Notes under the pieces: generated by a model | The model's database searches: none | Told to the model about the DNA's origin: nothing | The model's input: only the letters and a program-made list of their open reading frames with translations | Made by a program: the position numbers and the translations under genes | In this document: positions 26,671-37,060 of the stretch, piece after piece | Layout: each line of letters starts with the position of its first letter | Numbering within the stretch: position 1 is the first letter of the stretch | Assembly: GCA_964460115.1 (NCBI GenBank) | Contig: CAYWPR010000019.1 | Coordinates: 18,996 to 82,995, forward strand | Reading direction: 5' to 3' | DNA: 64,000 nucleotides | From: JAEUJZ01 sp964460115 | GTDB lineage: Bacteria; Myxococcota_A; Polyangia; Palsa-1104; JAEUJZ01

Positions 26671-29600
26671 GTGCCTTCTATCATAGTTCAAAAGTACCGA
26701 GCAAGGGCACACACGCGGCCATCATTGATACGGTGGACCGTCGCGCTGGCGTTCATTTTGGGGCTGTTTCATAGTTTTGGCCAGCCCGACCTGGCGTTGG
26801 CCCAGCTGCTTAGTCCGGACGCGGTCACCCCGGCGCTGCCACCGCCGGCGCCGTTTTCGCAATTGACACTGACCGGCAAATTTTTGCCCAGCGACAGCCG
26901 CGAGTCGGTGCGAAATGTTTTAGACGTCACATTGCCGGGCACCTGGGATGAACAGACGCAGGCCCGCGTTCGCCACGATCTGGATGCGCTTGGCTATCAG
27001 GCAAGCTTTGAGCTTTTGCCGATTGCGCCGGCCGGCAACCATGAGCTGCGCATCACCCTGCAGGCGCTGCGCGTCGTGCGGCGCATTTATGTATCCGGCA
27101 ACTGGCCGATCTTTGCGCGTGAGATTCGTTCCTACATGACCTGGCGCACCGGCTACCGCTTGCCCGAAGGTGCGGGTCTGCTCGCCGAAATCAGCAAGCA
27201 AGAGCAGGAACTTATCAGTTTTTTGCAGCGCGACGGCTACTACGACGCCACCGTAAAGATCCTTTTAGACTGGGCCCCGGAAGCACCGGAGCAGGTCGAC
27301 GTTTTTGTGTCGGTCAAGCTCAATGCCGGCCTGTTTCGCCTGCCTTATGACATCGGTGAAATACGCAGCGAAGGATTTTCGCTGCTGAGCAGCGCCAGCT
27401 TGCGCAACCGTTTTTATCACTGCTGTCTATGGTTTGGCCGCACGAGCCCAAAGCGCATCAACGAAGACATCAAGCAGCTTATTGAATACTACCAGTCGGC
27501 GGGATACGTCGGAGTGCGCCTCGTCAAGCACGACATTCGGCCGGATCACAACCGCAAGCGGATTGACCTGGATTTAGGCATCGAGGAACGCCGACGCATC
27601 CTTTTGCACTTCATCGGCCTAAGCAAAGTCACGGAAAAAGATCTGCGGCGGCCGGATCCGCTAACCAAACAAGACATCATCACGATCTTTCGCGACCACT
27701 ACGTCAGCCCGAACGAGCTTGATGAAAGCGCCTACAACATCTTTCGCTACTACCAATCCAAGGGCTTTTTCGAAGCTCGCGTCGGCTGGCGTTTTCGCGA
27801 CCGCAGCGCCAATCCGCTGCAAGTCGATTTTCTGATCCATGAAGGCCCGCAACTAAAAGTACGCGAAATCGACTTTGTGCCGGCAGCGGGTGGCACGGCG
27901 CTGTCCTTTCCGCAAAGCCAGCTCAGCGAACAGATCACCACCCGGCGCTACCCGCGGCTGGGTCTAATCGGGCTTGGCGAAGGCGGCTTTGCCGCTGGGG
28001 CGCAGCTAGTGCGCGATGTGCGCAAGCTCGAAGATTTCTACCGTCGCGCCGGCTACCCGCAAGTGCGCATTTCGGTAGAAGTCGCCCGCTCGCGGCCGGC
28101 GCTGCAAAGCACGGCGCTTTTGGGGCTGGAAACCGCGATCGATGCCAGCGCCGACGACTCGGACCTATATATACGCTTTCGCATCAGCGAAGGTCGTCGC
28201 GAAGAAGTAGCCGCCGTCGAAGTGTCATTTGTCGGCGCGCACTCGCAAAGCGAAACCCAGGTGCTAAAGGCCCTGGGGGTTAAGCCCGGAAAGCCCTACA
28301 ACGATGAAGATCTCCAAGCCGACAAACGACGCCTGGTCGAGCTATTCAGCGCGGTCGGCCATCCTTATGCCGACATCGATCCAACCACTTCGACTTGGAA
28401 TGCCGATCACACCCGCGTGACCATTCGCTGGATCGTCGATGAGCACGAGCTTGTGCGCTTCGGGCCCATCATCATTCGCGGCAACGTCGTCACAAGCGAA
28501 AGCATCATTCGTCGCGATCTGCGTTTTGTCACCGGCCAGCCCTACGACCGCAGCAAGCTTTTAGAAGGCCAGCAAAACCTGATCTCTAGGCAAATCTTCA
28601 CATCGGTACGCGTCATCCCAAATCCCGGAGAAACCGACGAATTTCAGATGGAAGCGCGGCAAAAGCACTGGTCTTTGCGCCGCAATCCCGTACCGATTCT
28701 GGTCGAAGTCACCGAGCAATACGACAACGCCGGGGCGATGGAGATCGGCATCGGCGTCTCGACCGATAACCTTATCTATGGATCAGCCAGTTACACCTGG
28801 CGCAATGTCGCTGGCCGCGGACTTGAAGTCGAAGCGCGCGGCGAATTAGGCGTGCGCGTGCAGTCGCTGCTTGTGCGCTTGGCCGAGCCGCGCCTGTTTA
28901 GCCCGTTTCTGCGCCTGGATTTGCGCGGCTTCTGGCGCAATGAGCAAACCTACAGCGTCGGCCTGGTAAATTCTTACGGCGCCAACGCCCTTTTGACCCG
29001 ATCGTTTGCGCCCACCGATGATCAAGGGCGCCGGCTGCCCCCGACTTTAAGCTTGTATACGCGGCTAGAGTTTACGGTCAGCCAGATTCTGGTGCCGCTC
29101 TTGCGTCCCGAAGGCAGCAGCGCGACGCAAGTCGACGGCGATCGAACCCAATCTTTGAAACTGTCGTTTGGCGTTATCTGGGATCGCCGCGTTGGCTTTG
29201 AAGCCCCTGCTTTGTGGCAAAAAAACTTTCCGGTGCCGACAAATCCGCGAATGCCCGTGGCCGGCCATCTTTTGTCGGCGCAAATTACCGGAGCCTTGTG
29301 CTGCGCGTTTGCGCCGTTTAGCGCCCAAGGCAGCTTCATCGCCTTTGCCACCCAAGCCGTGGTCCTGCGTCCCTTTGGCCCGCAGCTATCGGCCCAAGAC
29401 GGCTGGCCCTTGGGAATGCGCCGCTTCAATTTCAAATTGAATCTGCGGGTCAATTACGGCATTCCGCTGTTTCAGCCATCGCTGCCTGTCGTCGAGCGCT
29501 ATTTCGCGGGCGGCGATAGCTCAACCCGCGGCTACGATGCCGACGCGCTACGCGCCGAAGAAGTGCGCGCACCGGTGGGTCCTTTGGCCAGTGATGCCGG

Positions 29601-29955
29601 CTACCGCGTGGTTCCGCAGGGCGGCAGCACGCGCATTTTGTCTCAGCTCGAATGGGAATTTGCCATTACGCCGCGACTGCTCAACTGGCCTTGGGTGGGC
29701 GCGCTTTTTATTGATACCGGCGCGGTCTTTGACGGCTGGGAAAAACTGCGCTGGAACGATGTGCGATTTAGCGTGGGCATTTCGCTATTGCGCCTGCTCA
29801 CCCAGTTTGGCGCGCTCTCGCTTGATTATGCCTATCCGCTGACTTTGCCCGGGCAAGAGCCGCTTCTGCAAAGCGAGCACTGGAAAAAAGATCCCTGGTA
29901 TCAGCACTTCCCCGGCCGCATCCATTTTAACTGGGGCATGCCCATCTCGCTGTAG
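26671..29955 (+). CDS. BamA/TamA-family outer-membrane protein
   Basis: A 1094-residue protein from GTG 26671 with a signal peptide ending near ALAQ (about residue 45). About five POTRA-like modules follow (for example RIYVSGNWPIFAREIRSYMT and LVRFGPIIIRGNVVTSESII). From about residue 680 (VEVTEQYDNAGAMEIGIG) a surface-antigen beta-barrel runs to the end, with FAGGDSSTRGYD matching the conserved barrel motif. This architecture serves outer-membrane protein insertion (BamA) or autotransporter/lipoprotein export (TamA); with no skp, lpx or tamB neighbour it is more likely a paralogue than the essential bamA. The C-terminus ends in NWGMPISL rather than aromatic Phe/Trp. Confidence 0.9.
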   Translation: MPSIIVQKYRARAHTRPSLIRWTVALAFILGLFHSFGQPDLALAQLLSPDAVTPALPPPAPFSQLTLTGKFLPSDSRESVRNVLDVTLPGTWDEQTQARVRHDLDALGYQASFELLPIAPAGNHELRITLQALRVVRRIYVSGNWPIFAREIRSYMTWRTGYRLPEGAGLLAEISKQEQELISFLQRDGYYDATVKILLDWAPEAPEQVDVFVSVKLNAGLFRLPYDIGEIRSEGFSLLSSASLRNRFYHCCLWFGRTSPKRINEDIKQLIEYYQSAGYVGVRLVKHDIRPDHNRKRIDLDLGIEERRRILLHFIGLSKVTEKDLRRPDPLTKQDIITIFRDHYVSPNELDESAYNIFRYYQSKGFFEARVGWRFRDRSANPLQVDFLIHEGPQLKVREIDFVPAAGGTALSFPQSQLSEQITTRRYPRLGLIGLGEGGFAAGAQLVRDVRKLEDFYRRAGYPQVRISVEVARSRPALQSTALLGLETAIDASADDSDLYIRFRISEGRREEVAAVEVSFVGAHSQSETQVLKALGVKPGKPYNDEDLQADKRRLVELFSAVGHPYADIDPTTSTWNADHTRVTIRWIVDEHELVRFGPIIIRGNVVTSESIIRRDLRFVTGQPYDRSKLLEGQQNLISRQIFTSVRVIPNPGETDEFQMEARQKHWSLRRNPVPILVEVTEQYDNAGAMEIGIGVSTDNLIYGSASYTWRNVAGRGLEVEARGELGVRVQSLLVRLAEPRLFSPFLRLDLRGFWRNEQTYSVGLVNSYGANALLTRSFAPTDDQGRRLPPTLSLYTRLEFTVSQILVPLLRPEGSSATQVDGDRTQSLKLSFGVIWDRRVGFEAPALWQKNFPVPTNPRMPVAGHLLSAQITGALCCAFAPFSAQGSFIAFATQAVVLRPFGPQLSAQDGWPLGMRRFNFKLNLRVNYGIPLFQPSLPVVERYFAGGDSSTRGYDADALRAEEVRAPVGPLASDAGYRVVPQGGSTRILSQLEWEFAITPRLLNWPWVGALFIDTGAVFDGWEKLRWNDVRFSVGISLLRLLTQFGALSLDYAYPLTLPGQEPLLQSEHWKKDPWYQHFPGRIHFNWGMPISL

Positions 29956-30035
29956 CCTCGGCCAGTAGCGTCGGTGATTCGGTGTCGGCAAAAGGATCTT
30001 CCCAAGCCTGCGCCGGACGATCAAAGATGAGGACC

Positions 30036-31142
30036 ATGAGCGAACTAGACGGTGGTCAACTCCCTGGCACTGACTTCGCAGGAGGCATGGGTGGCTTTCC
30101 CGGCATGGGCGGCGATCCGGCCGATGCATTCAAGAAAAAAAGCCTGCCCTGGCCGGTCTATCTGGTGATCGGCATCGTGATTTTGGCCGGCCTGGTCTTT
30201 ATGGGGGTGCGTGCCGCCCAGAACCGCAAAAAGGTTCAGGCGCACATCGCTTTTATGAAGAGCTATCAGGAGTTTGAAGAGTCGCAGGTCGGCGGCTTCT
30301 GGAAATGCCTGTTCGGCAAAGACGGCGATGGCCGGCGTTTTAACTCGCCCGAAGGGCTAAACGCCACGCTGGAAGGCAAGCTGTACGGCGATCCCAAAAC
30401 CTTCCCCGACAAAGTCACCGGCGAATGCATGCCCAAAGCCCTAAAAGCGGCCAAGTCGGTCAAAGATCTGAATCCGCCCGCCGAATATGAGGAGCCGCTC
30501 GATAAATACGGCAAATCTCTGGCGGCATTGGCCAATACCCTACAGGTATGGGCTGAAGGAGCCCCCAAGCGCGTCGAAACCCAAGAGCGCGAGCAAAAAA
30601 TTCGCACAGCCGGAGATACCTGGAGCACTACCGCCAACCTGAACAAGGCCGATCCCTTGGCCTGGCAGTACGACAAGTTTCTGCACTGCGCCGTGCCGGG
30701 TATCGACAAAATGAAGGACTGTCAGGCCCTGCGCGAGTTTTTGGCCAGCAAGTGCATCCACAATAAAAGCAAGGGCTGGGACTTGGATCCGCAGTTTTTG
30801 AACAAGCTGCGCGACACTTGCATCCCCGAAGCGCAGGAAGCGCCGCCTAAAACTCCAGCGACGTTCAAAGCGACATTCAACAAGTTCGCCTCCGAGTACG
30901 ATTTGCTGTCGCAAGCCTGGGGCTCTTGTTTTCGCGGCATGAAGAAAGAATCCAAAAAAGACGACCTGGCGCAGTTCGATCAGGCCTGGGCCGATTGGAT
31001 AAACGGCAGCAGCGCCGTGCGCGAAACCGCCGTGAAATCTCTTTGCGAAGCCGGTCATGAAAGCTCCTGCGAAACGCTGGAGCGTCAAGCGGAAAACAAA
31101 AAGAACCCCGCCGGGGCCAAACCAGCCCACGACAAGCATTAG
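30036..31142 (+). CDS. Signal-anchored protein with Cys-rich periplasmic domain, unknown
   Basis: With ATG 30036 the product is 368 residues: a Gly-rich cytoplasmic tail (GGMGGFPGMGGDPADAF), one membrane helix at about 38-58 (WPVYLVIGIVILAGLVFMGV), then an extracytoplasmic helical domain with about nine cysteines (for example WKCLFG, GECMPK, LHCAVPG, DTCIPE, SLCEAG), probably disulfide-bonded. It follows the BamA-like gene by 80 bp on the same strand, suggesting co-expression and an envelope role. ATG 30027 is an alternative start. No family recognised. Confidence 0.75.
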   Translation: MSELDGGQLPGTDFAGGMGGFPGMGGDPADAFKKKSLPWPVYLVIGIVILAGLVFMGVRAAQNRKKVQAHIAFMKSYQEFEESQVGGFWKCLFGKDGDGRRFNSPEGLNATLEGKLYGDPKTFPDKVTGECMPKALKAAKSVKDLNPPAEYEEPLDKYGKSLAALANTLQVWAEGAPKRVETQEREQKIRTAGDTWSTTANLNKADPLAWQYDKFLHCAVPGIDKMKDCQALREFLASKCIHNKSKGWDLDPQFLNKLRDTCIPEAQEAPPKTPATFKATFNKFASEYDLLSQAWGSCFRGMKKESKKDDLAQFDQAWADWINGSSAVRETAVKSLCEAGHESSCETLERQAENKKNPAGAKPAHDKH

Positions 31143-31172
31143 AACGGCGCCTAAAGCGTCTAGAGCGAGTCG

Positions 31173-31847
<675 letters not shown>

Positions 31848-31873
31848 GTTGGAAAATAACCTGAGAGGGCACC

Positions 31874-34342
31874 ATGTCAGTTGAAAATAAGCCGAGCAAT
31901 AGCGATTTCGCGCCAGAGCTTCCGGTACTGCCGCTCCGCAACATGCTTTTGTTGCCTGGAGTGACAATGCCCTTTGAAATTGGGCGCAAAAGTTCATTGC
32001 GCCTGCTTGAAATGGTCGTCAAGCAGCATCCTCCAACGCTGCTTGTCGCCGTCCAGCGGGACCCACAAGTTGAAGATCCGGGAAACGATGATTTGCATCC
32101 CATTGCGGTTCAGGCAGAGGTGCTAAAAGTCGTGCGCACCGGCGCCGACAAAGTCACCGCGCTTTTGAAGGGCGAGCGGCGGCGACGCCTTTCCGTGGTC
32201 TCCAGCGAACCGTTTCTAGTCGCCCGGTCCTTACCCGTCCCTGAAAGCAATACCGACGCCGTCGAAGCCATTGCGCTAAGCCTGACGGTCAAAGAAGCCG
32301 CGCAAAAGCTAGGCAGCTTGGTTCAGCTTCCTGAACCAGTTCGCGCGATTTTGCCGGCGCTCGAGCAGGCGCGTGAGCCAGGGCTTATCGCCGACCTGTC
32401 ATCGATGGTTCTAGAAGCGCCTTTTGCCGACCGCATGGCGCTTTTGGCTCAGCTAGATGTACAGCAACGGTTGTCGACGACGCTAGGGCTTTTGCAGAGG
32501 CAAAGCGAAGTCATCTCGGCCAAAGAGCGCATCGACAAACAAGTGCAAAACGAATTTGCGCGCCGGCAACGGGAAGCGGTTTTGCGCCAGCAGGTCAAAG
32601 CGATTCAGGAAGAGCTAGGCGAAACCGATAGCGAAAAGGACCTAGAGCAATTTGCCGAGCGCATCGAAAAAGCCGGCATGTCGCCCGAGGCCGAAAAAGT
32701 GGCGAAAAAGCAGCTTGAACGGCTGCGCATTATTCCCGATGGCTCGCCCGAGGCCTCGATACAGCGCACTTATTTGGAGTGGCTGTGCGATCTACCTTGG
32801 TCAAAGCGCACGGACGACAAGCATGATCTGGAAGCGGCGCGCAGCATTCTAGAAGCTGATCACTACGGCCTAGAAAAGGTCAAAAAGCGCATCATAGAAT
32901 ACCTCGCCGTGCGCAAACTGGCCCCGAACAAAAAGGGCCCGATTCTGTGCCTGGTGGGACCGCCGGGAGTCGGCAAAACTTCGCTTGGCCGGTCGATTTC
33001 CACCTCGCTCGGGCGCAATTTTCATCGCATGTCGCTCGGCGGCGTCCGCGATGAAGCGGAAATTCGCGGCCATCGCCGTACATACATTGGCGCCCTGCCC
33101 GGCCGCGTGCTGCAAGCGATGAAACGCGTCAGCAGCAAAAATCCGGTCATCCTGCTCGATGAGATCGACAAGCTTGGGCATGATTACCGTGGCGATCCGG
33201 CGTCAGCGCTTTTGGAAGTGCTCGATCCCGAGCAGAACAACGCCTTTAGCGATCACTACCTGGAGGTCCCTTTTGATTTGTCTGAGGTGATCTTCATTTG
33301 CACCGCGAACTCGCTAGAGACGATTCCTCCAGCGCTGCTCGATCGCATGGAGGTGATTGAAATTGCCGGCTATACGCTGACTGAAAAGCGCGAAATCGCC
33401 ATTCGTCACCTCATTCCCAAGCAAATCGTCGAGCACGGACTTTTGCCGGAACATATGCAGCTTGTAACCGCCGCAATTGACGAGGTCATCGAGCGCTACA
33501 GCCGCGAAGCCGGAGTTCGCAACTTGGAACGCGAGCTGGCCAGCATCATCCGCGGCGTGGCGATGAAAGTCGCGGAAAAACCAGCCGACGAGGTCAAACC
33601 TCAAGTCCTTATCGATAAGGGCGATGTCGCAGAATATCTGGGACCTCCCAAGTTCTTCCGCGATTTGGCCGAACACGTCCAAATGCCTGGTGTGGCCACT
33701 GGGCTATCGGTCACTTCGGTCGGCGGCGACATTCTGTTTATCGAAGCCAGCGCCATGCCGGGCAAAGGCAAACTGAGCCTGACCGGCAAGCTTGGGGATG
33801 TGATGAAGGAATCCGCGCAGGCCGCCCTGTCTTGGGTGCGTTCGCATACCGAAGAACTCGGCATCACTGCCGGATTCTTTGACAGCCTCGATGTGCATTT
33901 GCACGTGCCGCAAGGGGCGATTGCCAAGGATGGTCCCTCGGCTGGCATTGCTCTAGTCTCCGCAGTGGTTTCGATGCTGACCGGACGCAAAGTGCGTTCT
34001 GATGTGGCGATGACCGGCGAGGTGACTTTGCGCGGGGCCGTGCTTCCAGTAGGCGGAATCAAGTCGAAGGTGCTGGCGGCGCATCGCGCTGGCATTAAGA
34101 CCGTTGTATTGCCCGAGCGCAACCGCAAGGACCTCGTCGAAGTGCCCGAAGAAGTTCAAAAAGAGATGCACTTTGTCTTCGTCAGCGGCATCTCCGCCGT
34201 TCTGGATGTGGTGCTGGAGCCCGGACCAAAGCTGACGACGGATCCACAGGTTCATCAGCCCGTCGCACCACCGACGGTACCGGTACTCGATACCATCAAC
34301 GAAGCCGGAACAGATATTCCCACCTCGACCCTCCCGAGCTAA
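31874..34342 (+). CDS. lon: ATP-dependent protease La (Lon)
   Basis: A full-length 822-residue Lon. The N-terminal substrate-binding domain (PVLPLRNMLLLPGVTMPFEI) is followed by a coiled-coil region and an AAA+ module with Walker A GPPGVGKTS and a Walker B ending in LLDEIDK. The C-terminal protease has the Ser-Lys dyad: Ser689 in DGPSAGIAL and Lys732 in GGIKSKVLAAH, 43 residues apart as in E. coli Lon. It degrades misfolded and regulatory proteins in the cytoplasm. A strong intrinsic terminator follows. Myxobacteria often carry two lon genes; a second copy, if any, is outside this window. Confidence 0.97.
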   Translation: MSVENKPSNSDFAPELPVLPLRNMLLLPGVTMPFEIGRKSSLRLLEMVVKQHPPTLLVAVQRDPQVEDPGNDDLHPIAVQAEVLKVVRTGADKVTALLKGERRRRLSVVSSEPFLVARSLPVPESNTDAVEAIALSLTVKEAAQKLGSLVQLPEPVRAILPALEQAREPGLIADLSSMVLEAPFADRMALLAQLDVQQRLSTTLGLLQRQSEVISAKERIDKQVQNEFARRQREAVLRQQVKAIQEELGETDSEKDLEQFAERIEKAGMSPEAEKVAKKQLERLRIIPDGSPEASIQRTYLEWLCDLPWSKRTDDKHDLEAARSILEADHYGLEKVKKRIIEYLAVRKLAPNKKGPILCLVGPPGVGKTSLGRSISTSLGRNFHRMSLGGVRDEAEIRGHRRTYIGALPGRVLQAMKRVSSKNPVILLDEIDKLGHDYRGDPASALLEVLDPEQNNAFSDHYLEVPFDLSEVIFICTANSLETIPPALLDRMEVIEIAGYTLTEKREIAIRHLIPKQIVEHGLLPEHMQLVTAAIDEVIERYSREAGVRNLERELASIIRGVAMKVAEKPADEVKPQVLIDKGDVAEYLGPPKFFRDLAEHVQMPGVATGLSVTSVGGDILFIEASAMPGKGKLSLTGKLGDVMKESAQAALSWVRSHTEELGITAGFFDSLDVHLHVPQGAIAKDGPSAGIALVSAVVSMLTGRKVRSDVAMTGEVTLRGAVLPVGGIKSKVLAAHRAGIKTVVLPERNRKDLVEVPEEVQKEMHFVFVSGISAVLDVVLEPGPKLTTDPQVHQPVAPPTVPVLDTINEAGTDIPTSTLPS

Positions 34343-34360
34343 TTGCCAATTCAGAAAACA

Positions 34361-34394
34361 CAAACCCCCCGCGCTAGGGGGTTTGTCGTTTTCT
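34361..34394 (+). terminator. Intrinsic terminator after lon
   Basis: CAAACCCCCC and GGGGGTTTG form a GC-rich stem with a short loop (34361-34385), followed by TCGTTTT. The A-rich left flank also makes it plausible in the reverse direction. It closes the thiE-lon unit. Confidence 0.85.
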
Positions 34395-34491
34395 GAGCAA
34401 CCAGTCGCTTTTTGGGGATACGCCCCGTTGCTGCAAACGAATTCCCAAATGGCCGCGCCAAAGCGCTTCGAACTCGTTTCAAGAGGCAAAA

Positions 34492-34985
<494 letters not shown>

Positions 34986-34989
<4 letters not shown>

Positions 34990-35600
34990 GGTCTATAGGC
35001 CAAGGCAAGGGTCGTCAAAATCGACACTGGGCCAGGGGCCAGCGTCAGGGCATAGGCGCCAATGCTGGTATCAATCTGCAAGGCGCCTGTGGGCCCAAGG
35101 CGCAAAATATCCACAGAGCCCCCCACTCGACCGCCGAGCATGACCGTCCACATCGACCGGCCCGGCATGGTTTTGCGATTGATCAGCAAAGCGCCCCCTT
35201 CCAGCCCAATGCCGACGCGAAAGCGCTCATAAAAGCGCGCCCACATCATCGGTCCAAAGGTCACCACCTGAAATGGCAGACCGGTGAGCAGCCGACCCGC
35301 TTCGATGTGTAGCCGTACACCCCCGGCCAGCCGCTGGTTCTGCGCGCCCAATTCACCGTCAAGTCCGGCCGCGAGCATCGATTGATCAAAAGCCCAGCGA
35401 TAGGCCATTCCGACACTGGCCCGCCCATACCAGTGCCCACGACGCGGACTTTGCGGCACTTCCACGACCGGCTCGGCCAAAGTGCTAAGCTCAGCCCCGG
35501 TTGCCAAGACCGCCGGCTCGATGAGCGGTGCCGCCGTCGCGTGTAAAGGCCCCTGCAAAAAGAAAAGGACCGCCAGCACTGCCAAACGCATCACTGACAT
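34986..35600 (-). CDS. Exported protein of unknown function (possible outer-membrane barrel)
   Basis: From ATG 35600 the product is about 204 residues with a signal peptide (MRLAVLAVLFFLQGPLHATA). The mature part is rich in alternating hydrophobic and small residues (GHWYGRASVGMAYRWAFDQS; GGVRLHIEAGRLLTGLPFQV), which suggests beta-strands of a small outer-membrane barrel. It overlaps the end of the upstream gene (TGATG junction at 35589-35593), so translation is coupled. ATG 35591 is the alternative start. No named family seen. Confidence 0.65.
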
Positions 35601-35953
35601 GGCGGAACCTTGGCGCTGCAGGGTGCGGCACAAGCTGGCGCCGCTTCCCAGGTGTTGACGTCGCAAGCGCCAAGCTGCACGAGCTCGTCACATGACTTTG
35701 CCTGCAGGCAACGGGCGCGCTCTTCACTGAGGTCGGGCCGAACCTGGCTGTCGCATCCGCCATGCGCACAAGCCAGCATGCTGGCCGAAAGCTTCGAGCA
35801 GCAGTCGGTCAGATGCACAACCGCCATTTCACATTGAAATTCATCGCGGCCGATGCCGTCATCGGCCATCCAGAAAAGCAGCGCCAGGGTCACAAAGCCG
35901 GTACGACAAATACGCTGTAACCGTGGCGAAAGTGCGAACCTAAGACCAAACAT
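35591..35953 (-). CDS. Small Cys-rich exported protein, unknown
   Basis: A 120-residue protein with a basic/hydrophobic leader (RICRTGFVTLALLFWMADDG) and at least ten cysteines in the last 80 residues (for example FQCEMAV, TDCCSKL, LACAHGGC, SCDELV). This pattern implies disulfides or metal binding outside the cytoplasm. It is the first gene of a coupled pair with the barrel-like protein downstream. A copy of the tandem-hairpin repeat lies about 55 bp upstream of its ATG. Family unknown. Confidence 0.6.
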   Translation of the reverse strand: MFGLRFALSPRLQRICRTGFVTLALLFWMADDGIGRDEFQCEMAVVHLTDCCSKLSASMLACAHGGCDSQVRPDLSEERARCLQAKSCDELVQLGACDVNTWEAAPACAAPCSAKVPPCQ

Positions 35954-36007
35954 CGGGAAGAAGGCAACGCAATCGCCATGCCATGCTTATGACGAGCTGT
36001 ATTTGCC

Positions 36008-36058
36008 TACATGGGGCACTTTTCCGTGCCGCCCATCCGGCAAAGCCGCTCGAATCCC
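36008..36058. repeat. Tandem-hairpin repeat, copy 2 (diverged)
   Basis: TACATGGGGCACTTTTCC is identical at its first 17 positions to the copy at 60568, followed by the GGCAAAGCC loop core that all copies share. The second hairpin has degenerated (CCATCCGGC..GCCGCTCG). It lies between the Cys-rich protein gene and tRNA-Leu. Confidence 0.75.
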
Positions 36059-36188
36059 TCTCGAGGACGACCTGATGCCAAGACCTGACGGCTTAGGTGG
36101 TAAAAATCCGACAGTGGTGATTCTTTATCGTCACAATAGATGCCAAATGACATCTAAGCGCCGCGCCCCCACGGCATAGCCCCATCAG

Positions 36189-36272
36189 TGCGAAAGGAGG
36201 GAGTCGAACCCTCACGAGTTTAACCTCACAGGATCCTGAATCCTGCGCGTCTGCCAGTTCCGCCACTTTCGC
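36189..36272 (-). tRNA. tRNA-Leu (CAG)
   Basis: An 84-nt class II tRNA on the minus strand: acceptor GCGAAAG/CTTTCGC, anticodon loop TTCAGGA reading CAG, a long variable arm (GTGAGGTTAAACTCGT) and T-arm GGTTCGACT. Discriminator A73 fits tRNA-Leu. CCA is not encoded. Confidence 0.97.
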
Positions 36273-36286
36273 GAAAAAGCTGGAAA

Positions 36287-36316
36287 TAGATACTGCGCCA
36301 GGCAGCGCATTGTCAA
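36287..36316 (-). promoter_or_regulatory. Sigma-70 promoter of tRNA-Leu
   Basis: A perfect -35 TTGACA (36311-36316), an 18-bp spacer and -10 TATCTA (36287-36292), placed 15 bp before the tRNA 5' end. Position and quality fit a stable-RNA promoter. Confidence 0.75.
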
Positions 36317-36437
36317 CAGAAAAGCCGCGAAAAACCTTGCTGCGCGTTGCCAAAGCTCTGCTCGCCGGTCTTTTTGCGCGCGACGCAGTTCTTTGGCAAG
36401 GCGCTGCCAGCCGACGCTGCGCTGCGTCGGCAACGGT

Positions 36438-36932
36438 TCAACTATAGCACTTTTGCTGAATGCAGATAAAGCCGATGGGATGGTGCGTAAAATGCAGCAC
36501 CGACATTTGCTCGCCGCCATGGGCGTGGGCCCGCTCGCGGGGAATCCATTCCCCTCGCATGTGTACGAGCACGCCCTTTTCGAGGCCCGCGACCGGTTCT
36601 AAAATGCCCATTCGATCCCCGTAGCGGATGGCGACAAAAACCGGCTCTTTGCTGCTGAGGCAGCGGCGCAGATCGGCATCGATATCCGGGTCGGACTGCT
36701 GAACTTCCGTCAAATTCACGCGCAGCCGATAGTGCCGGTCGCCGTCTTCATCATCAGGCTCACGAACCGCAATGGTCGCGGACACTTCAACCAGGTCGCG
36801 GCTGGCCCGCACCATGGTCAGTTGCTCTCCAATGCTGAGGCGCCCAAACGACGACGCCATGGCCTTTTGGCGCTCTGCCTGGTAGCTGTCCAGAAATGCA
36901 GAGATGGAACGAAATTTTCCAAAGGGGGTCAT
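36438..36932 (-). CDS. Hypothetical soluble protein
   Basis: A 164-residue protein starting at MTPFGKFRSISAFLD, with AAAGGA five bases upstream (the frame stays open to 36992, but that extension lacks a ribosome site). After an N-terminal helix (FLDSYQAERQKAMASSF) the rest is predicted beta-rich (EVSATIAVRE; VFVAIRYGDRMGILEPVAGL; VLVHMRGEWIP), compatible with an OB- or PilZ-like barrel, although the PilZ RxxxR signature is not obvious. Neighbours give no clue: tRNA-Leu downstream and a divergent secreted protease-like gene upstream. Function unknown. Confidence 0.65.
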   Translation of the reverse strand: MTPFGKFRSISAFLDSYQAERQKAMASSFGRLSIGEQLTMVRASRDLVEVSATIAVREPDDEDGDRHYRLRVNLTEVQQSDPDIDADLRRCLSSKEPVFVAIRYGDRMGILEPVAGLEKGVLVHMRGEWIPRERAHAHGGEQMSVLHFTHHPIGFICIQQKCYS

Positions 36933-37060
36933 GATTTTCCTTTCCGGCGTATGAGCGTTGAATGCCTTCACGATAAAACAATTTTCCGCCATTTTCTAAC
37001 GGTCTCGCGCTGCTTGAAATCTGAACCAGCCAACGAAGTATATTAAGAGGCTGGATCCAT

